From JBPBPI01 sp050954885 (lineage in GTDB: Bacteria > Pseudomonadota > Alphaproteobacteria > Caedimonadales > Caedimonadaceae), in the NCBI GenBank assembly GCA_050954885.1, contig JBPBPI010000100.1, positions 1 through 58,401 of the forward strand: DNA of 58,401 bases. Reading direction: 5' to 3'. Shown one piece after another: positions 36,019-45,100 of this stretch. The translations under genes and the position numbers were made by a program. How positions within the stretch are numbered: position 1 is the stretch's first letter; every line of letters starts with the position of its first letter. Below the pieces are notes generated by a model. That model was given only the letters and a program-made list of their open reading frames with translations, searched no databases and was not told the DNA's origin.

Positions 36019-36579
36019 ATGACCAATATTTCTTCTTTTGTAAAAATTTTTGTATTTCTCTTTTTTGTGGCCTCTTTGGGGCAAACCTCTGAAATTTCAA
36101 GTTTTGAAGAAGTCTCTTATCTACGAATTCAAATGAATCGCTTCTATCTTGAACAAAATTTCATACAAGCCACTGAAATAGGCGCAAAAATTTTAAAAAG
36201 TTCAGAATATTGTCATGATGATGATCGAAAAAGAATGATCAATTTATATAAACGATTAGATCATCATTTAGAAGCCTTTAAAATAAGTTATGACATTGTT
36301 CGTAAATCATCCAATATTATACATCAAGATTATATTATATTTTTAAGACTTTTTGATCGTGGATTTTTTTTAATGGACCAAAAGATGAAAAAAGAAATAT
36401 TTGATGATGTCAAAAAAATCTGTAAATATTTATTAAAATCATCGCTGACAAGTAATGTTGATACAACATTAATTCATATTGTATCAGAAAAAAATCATGG
36501 TGAAAGATTAGCCCGACTGAGAGAAAAATTTGTCCCAAGATCAGAAATAAATTTTTCTAATTATGATATTGATTTTTAA
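36019..36579 (+). CDS. Secreted helical protein of unknown function
   Basis: The 186-residue protein has a signal peptide (hydrophobic 8-21, LGQTS cleavage region). The mature part is all-helical and Lys/Asp-rich, with possible TPR-like helix pairs (LRIQMNRFYLEQNFIQATEIGAKIL; MINLYKRLDHHLEAFKISYDIV). It is very AT-rich against the biotin genes beside it. The preceding 186 bases hold no obvious promoter. It converges with bioA, whose stop is 5 bases away. Not recognised. Confidence 0.55.
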   Translation: MTNISSFVKIFVFLFFVASLGQTSEISSFEEVSYLRIQMNRFYLEQNFIQATEIGAKILKSSEYCHDDDRKRMINLYKRLDHHLEAFKISYDIVRKSSNIIHQDYIIFLRLFDRGFFLMDQKMKKEIFDDVKKICKYLLKSSLTSNVDTTLIHIVSEKNHGERLARLREKFVPRSEINFSNYDIDF

Positions 36580-36584
36580 ACTCA

Positions 36585-37886
36585 TCATAATTTAAAATTA
36601 TTAAGAATTTTTTCAATCTTATCATAACTCTCTTTCAAATCATTTTTTAAGGTACAATAAGGAGGCAAAAGATAAACGGTATTGCCAAGGGGACGCAGCA
36701 AAAGTCCTTGTTGCCTAAATTTTTCTTTAAGACTTTTCATCATGGTAGGTGTATAAATATCAGGCATCTGGAAAGCTGCAATGGTGCCCAACAGTCGTGG
36801 ACGCTCAATCATTCCTTTGTCTTGTAAATTTTCTAACCCTTCGCGATGCTGTTGATGTATTATTTGCCAAGATTGAGACATCTCGGGATGCTGCAATAAT
36901 TTTAAAGAAGCCAATGCGGCTGCACATCCTAAAGGATTAGCGGTATAAGAATGACCATGGGCAAAGGCTTTGGTAAATTGATCATCTAGAAAAGCGGTAT
37001 AAATTTCTGATGTTGTCACAGTCAGTGCCAAAGGCAAAAATCCACCTGTGAGTCCTTTAGATAAACATAAAAAATCAGGTGTGATTTTCAATTGCTCTAG
37101 CGCAAAAGTAGTCCCTGTCCGACCAAATCCAGTCATGACTTCATCAAAGATAACAGGAATATTGAATGATTTAACCTGCTCCATGACACGGTCAATAAAA
37201 CAAGGACGACACATTCGCATGCCACTGGCCCCTTGAATCAAAGGCTCAAGGATTAAGGCTGCAATTTTATGTCCATCTTTTTTTAAATAATCTTCTAAGA
37301 TTTCTAAAGCTTGCGCCTCACGCATCTCGATGGTGTCGTCTTGCCACCAAGTAGCCGGATAGGGAATTGTTCGCGTGGTAAAGAGGAGTTTTGAAAAAGA
37401 TGTATGAAACCCTGATGTGGCACTTACACTCATGGCCCCAAAAGTATCACCATGATAGCCGCCCTCGAAACATAGGAACAAGGTGCGGTCCTGATCGCCA
37501 CGGTTACAGGCATATTGATAAGCCATTTTCATGGCAACCTCAACCGCGGTCGATCCGTTGTCAGAGAAGAAAAAACGACAGAGTTGTGACGGCAAGAGCT
37601 GTTGCAATTGTTCACATAACATCACCGCTGGCTGGTGGGTGAAGCCTGCAAAAATAACGTGCTCAAGGGTCAATGCTTGATCATAAATGGCTTTGGCAAT
37701 GTCAGGATGGCCGTGACCGTGAAGGTTGACCCACCAACTGGAAATCAAATCTAAATATTTATGTCCTTGTTCGTCATACAGCCAAGATCCTTGACCTTTT
37801 TGAATCACAAAAGGCAAATCCGCAGTTTTTTCTTGGGTAAAAGGATGCCAAATAATCTTCTGATCCCGCTGTGCCCAGGTCGTCAT
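36585..37886 (-). CDS. bioA: Adenosylmethionine-8-amino-7-oxononanoate aminotransferase BioA
   Basis: The 433-residue PLP enzyme has YDEQGHKYLDLISSWWVNLHG at the N-terminus, GYHGDTFGAMSVSA, the Asp motif (VIFDEVMTGFGRTGT) and the PLP lysine in CLSKGLTGGFLPLA. BioA moves an amino group from S-adenosylmethionine to KAPA to make DAPA. It is the last gene of the leftward biotin operon, 9 bases after bioD. Confidence 0.96.
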   Translation of the reverse strand: MTTWAQRDQKIIWHPFTQEKTADLPFVIQKGQGSWLYDEQGHKYLDLISSWWVNLHGHGHPDIAKAIYDQALTLEHVIFAGFTHQPAVMLCEQLQQLLPSQLCRFFFSDNGSTAVEVAMKMAYQYACNRGDQDRTLFLCFEGGYHGDTFGAMSVSATSGFHTSFSKLLFTTRTIPYPATWWQDDTIEMREAQALEILEDYLKKDGHKIAALILEPLIQGASGMRMCRPCFIDRVMEQVKSFNIPVIFDEVMTGFGRTGTTFALEQLKITPDFLCLSKGLTGGFLPLALTVTTSEIYTAFLDDQFTKAFAHGHSYTANPLGCAAALASLKLLQHPEMSQSWQIIHQQHREGLENLQDKGMIERPRLLGTIAAFQMPDIYTPTMMKSLKEKFRQQGLLLRPLGNTVYLLPPYCTLKNDLKESYDKIEKILNNFKL

Positions 37887-37895
37887 TGTTTCACC

Positions 37896-38507
37896 TTACC
37901 TTTTAAATATTTCTGTTAAAGCTGAGGAAAAAGGAAATTTTTTCAAAGCATCAACATTCAAGTCATCAAAATGAGGCACTGACACCAAAATTTTAACCTT
38001 ACCATAATGAGCAATGGCACGGGCATTATCGGCATCATGATCTCCTTTTAAAATCACACCCAAAATGGGAATTTTTCTCATTTGCAAAGCCTTTAAAGTC
38101 AGCAAGGTATGATTGATAGTCCCCAAAGAAGTACGCGCCACCACAATCACCGGTACATTCAACCATTTAATTAAATCGATCATCAGTGCTTTTTCATTTA
38201 AGGGCACCAACACTCCGCCTGCCCCTTCGATAATTAAATTATCAACCTCTGGCAAAATGATTTTCTCGAGGTCAATGTTAATATTTTCTTTTGAGGCCGC
38301 CAAATGAGGAGACACAGGATCTTGTAGCAGATAAGATTCGGCGTGAATTTTTACACCACTCAGTTGACTTATCTGAAGACAATCACGCTCAAGGTCGCCA
38401 CCGGTTTGGATGGGTTTGCAATAATCATATCCACTGTGCGCACAAAGCCAGCTGCTGATGATTGTTTTACCGACGTTGGTATCGGTGCCGGTGATAAAAA
38501 TTTTCAT
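37896..38507 (-). CDS. bioD: Dethiobiotin synthetase BioD
   Basis: The 203-residue protein starts MKIFITGTDTNVGKTIISSW, the P-loop of BioD (residues 7-15), followed by CKPIQTGGD and the EGAGGVLVPL motif. It closes the ureido ring of dethiobiotin from DAPA, CO2 and ATP. Its ATG overlaps the bioC stop by 4 bases. Confidence 0.95.
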   Translation of the reverse strand: MKIFITGTDTNVGKTIISSWLCAHSGYDYCKPIQTGGDLERDCLQISQLSGVKIHAESYLLQDPVSPHLAASKENINIDLEKIILPEVDNLIIEGAGGVLVPLNEKALMIDLIKWLNVPVIVVARTSLGTINHTLLTLKALQMRKIPILGVILKGDHDADNARAIAHYGKVKILVSVPHFDDLNVDALKKFPFSSALTEIFKR

Positions 38508-39271
38508 GTTAATTTTCGTGCCAAGATCACAAATAATACGTGATAGGTTATGGAAAAAGGTTGATCATAAGTGGTTAAAACTTTTCGGATATCTTTTAAA
38601 GAAATTGATTGCTCACTTTGATTGGCCCCCAGTTCACGCAAATAAACCATAAAATCACGCGCGTTTGCAAAAGTTAAGGTGAATTTTTTGTTTTTTATTA
38701 TTAATCGTCTTGAATCAAGACTTTTCAAAAAACCATACCATTTTTCTTCAGGCCAATACTTGAAAGTGGGTTCCGGTAAATTTAATTTTTTAAACATCTG
38801 ACCCCATTCTTGAAAGGTATCTGGCAACAGATAAGTAAAGGCCAAAACTTGCGATTGTGCAAATACTTCTTTGATGAAGTGATCAAACTGATTGACCCAT
38901 TGAAACGATAAATTGGCAACCGATAAATCAGGGTTGTAATTGTCGTAAGATAAAGAGGTCATATCTCCCAAAAGATAATCAATTTGGGCATGATCTTGTA
39001 AATTTTTTTGCGCTTTTAACAACATTTGAGACGACACATCATTAAGATAATAATGAGATTCAGAATATTTGGGCAACAAGGCCTTTGTCATGAACCCGGT
39101 GCCGCCGCCCAAATCTAAAATAACGTGGGGATTAAAATTTTGATCCTGTTGTTGAATCATCTCACCCAACAGACGGGCACATTCTTTCTGCACCACCGCC
39201 ACCTCATCGTAGGTCACGCTGGCACGATCAAAACTTTTCTGTATTTTATGTTCAGGAATAGTTGTTAACAA
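38504..39271 (-). CDS. bioC: Malonyl-ACP O-methyltransferase BioC
   Basis: The 255-residue SAM methyltransferase has QKSFDRASVTYDEVAVVQKE at the start and motif I VILDLGGGTGFMT. BioC methylates malonyl-ACP so that fatty acid synthase can extend it to pimeloyl-ACP methyl ester. It starts from a TTG and overlaps the upstream bioH-like gene by 20 bases. Sequence is fairly diverged, but context settles the call. Confidence 0.9.
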   Translation of the reverse strand: MLTTIPEHKIQKSFDRASVTYDEVAVVQKECARLLGEMIQQQDQNFNPHVILDLGGGTGFMTKALLPKYSESHYYLNDVSSQMLLKAQKNLQDHAQIDYLLGDMTSLSYDNYNPDLSVANLSFQWVNQFDHFIKEVFAQSQVLAFTYLLPDTFQEWGQMFKKLNLPEPTFKYWPEEKWYGFLKSLDSRRLIIKNKKFTLTFANARDFMVYLRELGANQSEQSISLKDIRKVLTTYDQPFSITYHVLFVILARKLT

Positions 39272-39932
39272 AATCTATTATCTTTTCAGCCACAATAATT
39301 GAATGATCGTACCCAAGGCAATGTCCATCTGTCGGATAAAAATCCAAATGGACATTTTTGATTGAGGCAAAATTATCATAAATTAACGCCGGTGGCACGA
39401 TTTTATCGTGTGTGGTACCTAAAATAAGCAAAGGAATATCACAAGGCAAAGGATGAGAGTCAGACAATCCCTTTAAATCTTGATTGAGAATTTTAAATCT
39501 TGGTAACGTCAAATTAAGGTCTGACCTATGTTGATCTTGACGAGAATCAAAGCAGGTTTGATAAAAGTGATTTAAAGTTTTTTGAGGATAGATTTGGAAA
39601 TTCTGGCACATTATATCCCAGGCACGACGGCGTCTAATACACAGGTCTGAATTAAATCCTAAGAAATTAATAAAAGATTGAAGCCCAATCAATGCGCGAT
39701 ATTTTAAGGGCAGTTTTAATAATTTTGTAAGCCCCAAAGAATGACCCACGCCAATATATGTGATATCAGACGACAAAAGTTGAGGGGCCTCAAAATCTTG
39801 CGCATTATCATACCCAAGATTGATAAAATGACAATCTATATCCCCAAAGCACGTTTGTAACGGATGCCAAAAGTGTGGACTGAAGCCCCAGCCATGACAA
39901 AAAACAAAAGATAATTTTGAGGACGAGGTCAT
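39252..39932 (-). CDS. bioH: BioH-like pimeloyl-ACP methyl ester esterase (alpha/beta hydrolase)
   Basis: The 226-residue hydrolase has FCHGWGFSPHFWHPL (oxyanion region), nucleophile Ser65 in GHSLG, Asp176 in GTTHDKIVPP and His204 in TDGHCLG, a full catalytic triad. Its place between bioF and bioC points to the BioH role, cleaving pimeloyl-ACP methyl ester. It is shorter and diverged from E. coli BioH (256 residues), so it may represent one of the alternative esterases (BioG, BioK, BioJ type). Overlaps bioF by 4 bases. Confidence 0.82.
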   Translation of the reverse strand: MTSSSKLSFVFCHGWGFSPHFWHPLQTCFGDIDCHFINLGYDNAQDFEAPQLLSSDITYIGVGHSLGLTKLLKLPLKYRALIGLQSFINFLGFNSDLCIRRRRAWDIMCQNFQIYPQKTLNHFYQTCFDSRQDQHRSDLNLTLPRFKILNQDLKGLSDSHPLPCDIPLLILGTTHDKIVPPALIYDNFASIKNVHLDFYPTDGHCLGYDHSIIVAEKIIDFVNNYS

Positions 39933-41080
39933 AATTGTCTTAAAGCCTGTATCAATGTATCAATATCTTCGGCTGTATGGTCCACATTCAAGGCAATGCG
40001 TAATCTCGATGTATTTGGACTTACTGTCGGGGGTCGGATGGCGGAGATACGTATACCTAAAGTCTTTAACTTTTTTTGCGCTGTTAGCACTTTTTCGGCT
40101 GATCCTAAGATAACAGGGATAATATGGGTGACTGACGCGCCGGTGTCAAAACCCAAACCTTGAAGCTTTAATCGCAGGTCAGCTGATTTCGACAAAAGCT
40201 GCGCCCGCTGTGAAGTTAATTTTGGCACCAAGGACCAAGCATGTGCCGCAGCTCCCACAATTAAAGGCGATAGCGCAGTGGTATAGATAAATCCACTACA
40301 TTTGTTGATCAAATATTTTTTAAGGGATAATGATCCCGTCACATAGGCACCAGAACATCCCAAAGCTTTACTAAAGGTTCCCATAACGAGATAAGGAAAA
40401 CTTTGATTCTTTAAATCAATTGTGGTTGAAAGACCGTAGCCATGCTCGCCAAAAATGCCGGTGGCATGAGCTTCATCCAAATATAAAAAAGCATGATATT
40501 TTTGGCACAAGCTTAGCAATGTTGTCAAATCGGTCATGCTGCCGTCCATGCCAAACACGGATTCAGTGACAATAAATTTCGGACGGGCATCGTTCTGATA
40601 TTTGATTAATAAATTGCTTAAATGATCCATAGATTGAGGGTGATATCGAATCAACTCAGCACGTGCCAAAAAAATACCTTGATATAGGCTGGCATGAATC
40701 AATTTATCGGCAAACACCAAGGCTTGAGATCCTAAAACTTGTGTGTCTAGTAAACTAGCCAACACGGTTATGTTGGCCTGAAAGCCAGAATTAAAAATTA
40801 GGGCCGATTGTGATTTTTTGTCCCAAGCAATTTGTGTTTCAAACTGTTCAAACAACCCGCTGTTGCCCAAGAGCAAGCGCGATCCGGTCGATCCCACGCC
40901 ATATTTTCGACCCGCGTGAACAGCCGCCGCAAGCACATCCTTGTTTTGACTGAGGCACAAATAGTCATTGGACGCAAAATCGATTAACTTTATATCATTT
41001 GTTGAATTTACTGCTGGCAATACGCGATATTTATCGCTATTTTGATGCGTCTTACAGTAATTTTGATAGCATGTGTACAC
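39929..41080 (-). CDS. bioF: 8-amino-7-oxononanoate synthase BioF
   Basis: The 383-residue PLP enzyme has the family features FASNDYLCLSQNKDV, YGVGSTGSRLLLGN, YLDEAHATGIFGEHG and the PLP lysine in MGTFSKALGCSGAYV. It condenses pimeloyl-ACP with alanine to KAPA. The start is a GTG at 41080 (VYTCYQNYC). It heads the leftward operon bioF-bioH-bioC-bioD-bioA, and only 39 bases separate it from divergent bioB. Confidence 0.95.
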   Translation of the reverse strand: MYTCYQNYCKTHQNSDKYRVLPAVNSTNDIKLIDFASNDYLCLSQNKDVLAAAVHAGRKYGVGSTGSRLLLGNSGLFEQFETQIAWDKKSQSALIFNSGFQANITVLASLLDTQVLGSQALVFADKLIHASLYQGIFLARAELIRYHPQSMDHLSNLLIKYQNDARPKFIVTESVFGMDGSMTDLTTLLSLCQKYHAFLYLDEAHATGIFGEHGYGLSTTIDLKNQSFPYLVMGTFSKALGCSGAYVTGSLSLKKYLINKCSGFIYTTALSPLIVGAAAHAWSLVPKLTSQRAQLLSKSADLRLKLQGLGFDTGASVTHIIPVILGSAEKVLTAQKKLKTLGIRISAIRPPTVSPNTSRLRIALNVDHTAEDIDTLIQALRQL

Positions 41081-41119
41081 GGATTACCTATTGAATTTTT
41101 TAAAAAATGAGAAGTTAGC
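41081..41119. promoter_or_regulatory. Very short divergent bioF/bioB control region
   Basis: Both biotin transcription units must start within or across these 39 bases, or inside the opposite gene's 5' end. I see no E. coli-like BirA operator palindrome here. An AAAATGAGAAG stretch just before the bioB ATG holds its ribosome-binding site. Confidence 0.4.
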
Positions 41120-42058
41120 ATGACCAAACAATGGACTTTAGAAGAAGCCGAGCAACTTTTTTATCAACCGTTTACAGAACTCTCTTATATCGCACAAACG
41201 GTGCATCGAAAACATTTTAATCCCAATGTTGTTCAAATCAGCACATTATTGAACATTAAAACCGGTAGTTGTCCGGAAAATTGCTCGTATTGTCCGCAAT
41301 CTGCTCATTATAACACGGGTCTTAAAAAAGAACCTTTAATGGAAAAAGAAGAAATTCTAGCCGCCGCTCGTCGCGCCAAAGACGCGGGCAGCACCCGTTT
41401 TTGTATGGGAGCTGCATGGCGCACGCCGAGAGATTCTGACCTTGAAAAGGTATGCGATATTGTCCAAAGCGTCAAACAATTGGGGTTGGAAACCTGCGTT
41501 ACTCTGGGCATGTTACAAGATCATCAAGCTAATCGTTTGAAAGAAGCAGGACTTGATTTTTATAATCACAATATCGACACCTCTGAAGAATATTACGACA
41601 AAATCATCACAACACGCAGCTTTGAAGACCGTATCAATACGTTGGCTCGTGTTCAAAAGTCTGGCCTGAAAACCTGTAGTGGCGGTATTTTAGGCATGGG
41701 AGAGTCCAATCGCGACCGCCTGAAAATGCTGATGACCTTGGCCAACATGGAACATCCGCCCACGTCGGTGCCGATCAATAAATTGATTAAAATTCCTGGC
41801 ACCCCTTTAGAACACGCGGAAGAGGTGGATCCTTTTGATTTTGTGCGCACGGTGGCCGTGGCCCGCATTATGATGCCACAGGCTTATATTCGTCTGTCGG
41901 CCGGACGCGAGCAAATGTCCGATGAATTACAAGCCCTTTGTTTTATGGTGGGCGTTAATTCCATTTTCTATGGCGAGAAACTCCTCACTGCGGCCAACCC
42001 TGCCCCTGAACACGACAACCGTCTTTTCGACCGTTTAGGATTGCAAAAACAGCAGTGA
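41120..42058 (+). CDS. bioB: Biotin synthase BioB
   Basis: The 312-residue radical-SAM enzyme has the CxxxCxxC cluster motif at Cys51, Cys55 and Cys58 (GSCPENCSYCPQS), the YNHNIDTS block and the C-terminal GANSIF-like segment (here GVNSIFYGEKLLT). It inserts sulfur into dethiobiotin to form biotin. It is transcribed opposite to the other five biotin genes, and its base composition looks less AT-rich than the effector-like gene that follows. Confidence 0.97.
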   Translation: MTKQWTLEEAEQLFYQPFTELSYIAQTVHRKHFNPNVVQISTLLNIKTGSCPENCSYCPQSAHYNTGLKKEPLMEKEEILAAARRAKDAGSTRFCMGAAWRTPRDSDLEKVCDIVQSVKQLGLETCVTLGMLQDHQANRLKEAGLDFYNHNIDTSEEYYDKIITTRSFEDRINTLARVQKSGLKTCSGGILGMGESNRDRLKMLMTLANMEHPPTSVPINKLIKIPGTPLEHAEEVDPFDFVRTVAVARIMMPQAYIRLSAGREQMSDELQALCFMVGVNSIFYGEKLLTAANPAPEHDNRLFDRLGLQKQQ

Positions 42059-42117
42059 ATAAAGAAATTAAATTTTGATTTCTTGTATCTCAAAGTGACT
42101 TAAATATTTTGAAGATA

Positions 42118-45100
42118 TCATTTTTTGATTTTTTCTATCATAAACTGAGCTTTTGCATGATCATAATCTGCAGCTTTTTGAAGAAGCTCAGCTTTCTTCT
42201 GTTGATCTTCCTCCAAAAAATATTTCCATTTGAAATAATAAGCCTCTCCACACGTGTAAGATTTGGTGTTTTCTGGACGCATAAGTTTCGTAAGATTTGA
42301 TTCAGATTTTTTTAGAAAAATTTCTTTTTCTTGAGAAAAAATTTTAGAAGCATAGAAAAAAAGTTTTGCTTTTGTTAATCCTTTAAAAGGTCGACAGAAA
42401 ATGCTCGAGAAAAACCGATGTTTCAAAGCATTTTTTGTTTTAAAGAAAGCTTTCTTAAGATTTTGCTCACTAAATTGATGCCTTAAAGTTTCCTTCAAAA
42501 CAATTGATTTTAAATAAGCTAGACTCTTTTTGACCACATCATCAATATCCTCTCTATAATATTCTTTATTGAAAAGAATATCATTTTCATGTTTAACCAG
42601 CCATCTGTCTTCAAAAGAAAGCTGATCTCGGCGATAAAAATAGTCAATTATTTGACTTTTGTTAAAAAAGGGTAATTTTATTTTTAGATAATCGTTCAAT
42701 AGATTTTTAAAATATTTTGAAACTGAGCCAAAATTTTTAATTTGTTGCAATGTATCTAAAGAGTCAATCAGAGCATATTGAAAAGATACCGGAAGATACT
42801 TGAACACAGAAATTTGAGTTGTTGAAAATGTTTCTTGTAAATGAAGTTCAGGAATATTTTCAAAATAAATAATCTTTTCTTGTTCATCACGACTTAAAAT
42901 TTGAACGGGTACAAGAGATGTTTCTTTCTTTAAGATCTTTATATTTTCTTCAATGTCACTATTTTTGTAATCTATAGCATTAAAAGAAAGATCCAATTCC
43001 CTAATTTTAGGAAATATGCTATTTAGAGATTTCAAAAAAACTTTCAGTGCCGTCTCATTTATTGAATTTCCCCATAAATCTAAATGCGTTAAAGGAATTT
43101 CTTTTTGAATAAGACTTATAAATGGCTCTAAAGTGCTAATTTTATTATCACTAAGATCTAATTTTTTTAGTGGAAATCTCGATTTTAGATTTTGAATAAG
43201 AAAACCAAAATTTTGATCCGTAAGTTTGCAATCCTTAATAGAAATGACATAAACTTTATTTTCTTTTAAGACTTGTGAAAGAACTTTTAGCATAAAAGGC
43301 GTCATCTTCACTTCCTCAAGATAAAGAGAGCCCTCACCTCTTAAAATTGAGATGATTTCTTCTTGAATTATTTCAGGAATTTTATAATAAAATAATTTCT
43401 TTATTTCTTCATCAAGAGATTCTTGGTTATTTTTGGCACGTTGAATAATATTTTTAGAAAGTTTTTGCGAAATGGCTTCTAAGATTGGAGACTCTAAAGG
43501 GTTATTATCGAGACGTAAAATGGTCAAACGTTTATTTTCTTTCAAACTGTTAAAAAAATTTTTAAAGGCTGTTTCTGAAAAAGCGTTCCACCGTAAATCA
43601 ACGTCATCAAGATTGGGATGCTGACAAAGAAAATTACATAAAAGATTTGCTTGCGTATCATCAAAATTATTGTTTGCCAAATTAAGAGAAGTGATAGAAG
43701 GGTGATTTTTCAAAATCGATATAAGATTTTTTAAATGTTCAGAGGAAATATAGGTACCAGCTAAATTTAACTGATTTAAATAAGGTAGAAAATGCAAGTG
43801 TTCGATAATTTCTTTAACATGTTCTGTTTCAAAGTTGCTTTCGTGAAGATTTAAAGATGTAAGATTTGTCTGATGTTTTAAGAGTTTGACCAAAGCTTCT
43901 ACAGAAGAATTTGTCTTTAGAGTTAAGGCATTTCCCCCGATATTCAAAATGTCCAACTGATGATTGTTTTGCTGATGTGCGAAGAAAGCTGAAAGAGCCA
44001 TCAGATCTATCGTTTTGAGACTACTTTTTGACATATCACAATTCTTAAATAACTCGCCCCTTTTATAACTGTTTTCAAGATGGTCTCTAACAGTAAAAGT
44101 TAAATCAAATTTTTTAAGAAAACGATTTTCGCCTGTTTCTATAAATGCATCAATGGCATTACCAATCTGAATTTTATCAAGATGATTAAGTTGAGATGAA
44201 CTCAAAGGATTTCCTCTTAGCCAAAGAAATCCGCGTTGATTTTTTTGATGATAAACAATAAAGTCTTTGAAAAATATCTCAAAATCCTCTGGCGTATCAG
44301 GTATTTGAATAAAATTATTTCTTAAATCAATTTCCCAATCCTTTTGTTGAGATTCAAAAAAAAGCTTGAGAAGCTTTGGAAAAACGTGTTGAGCTTTTAT
44401 TAAATTGTTTGTCAAAATCAAGGAACTTGGCATAAAAGATTGGCGTAAAACCTCAATCAGGATATCTATTTCTTTATCACTCATAAATTTATCATTTAAG
44501 TCTATGATAGAGTTCGATTGTGAGCTTAAATAATTTTTTTCAAGATATTCTTTTGTTTTATGTGAAGACAAAATAAGTTTTAAATTAGAAAGCAAGTCTT
44601 TAAAACTTTTATCTTGCACAACTTGATAAAGAAGATGAAATTTATGCAAAAAATATTCTTGAGCAAATTCTTTTAAAGGATTTTGAAATATATTTTCTGT
44701 TGAACGATTCTTTATGAGAGATTTTTCATCTTTTATGGCTCGGGCAATTGTTCTGCCGTCTTCTAGCATTTCTGATAAATCAAGTGATTCCTCTAAGGAA
44801 GGATTCTCTTGATAAATCACATTTAATGCTTTTCGGGCATTTTCTTTTTCTATAAAAAGATTTTGGTAGCGGGCATGTGTCAGAGGATGAAGCACTCGAA
44901 AAATAGTTTCTAAAGAAGCCCCTCTCTTTAGCCAAAATTGAATCCTTTTTAGATTTTTTGGAATCTCTCTGAGGATATCTAAGCTTATGAAAAGAGAAAT
45001 TCCTTGTTGTCTTAGTTCTTTTTCAGAAATAACGCCTTTTTTAATCAGTTGTTGGTATTTTTTATCTTGGTCCCACAAAGTTGCAAGCCAATGAAGAATA

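Noticed and set aside
41081..41119. BirA operator between bioF and bioB
   Set aside because: No palindrome like the known bio operator is visible in the 39 bases; regulation cannot be assigned.
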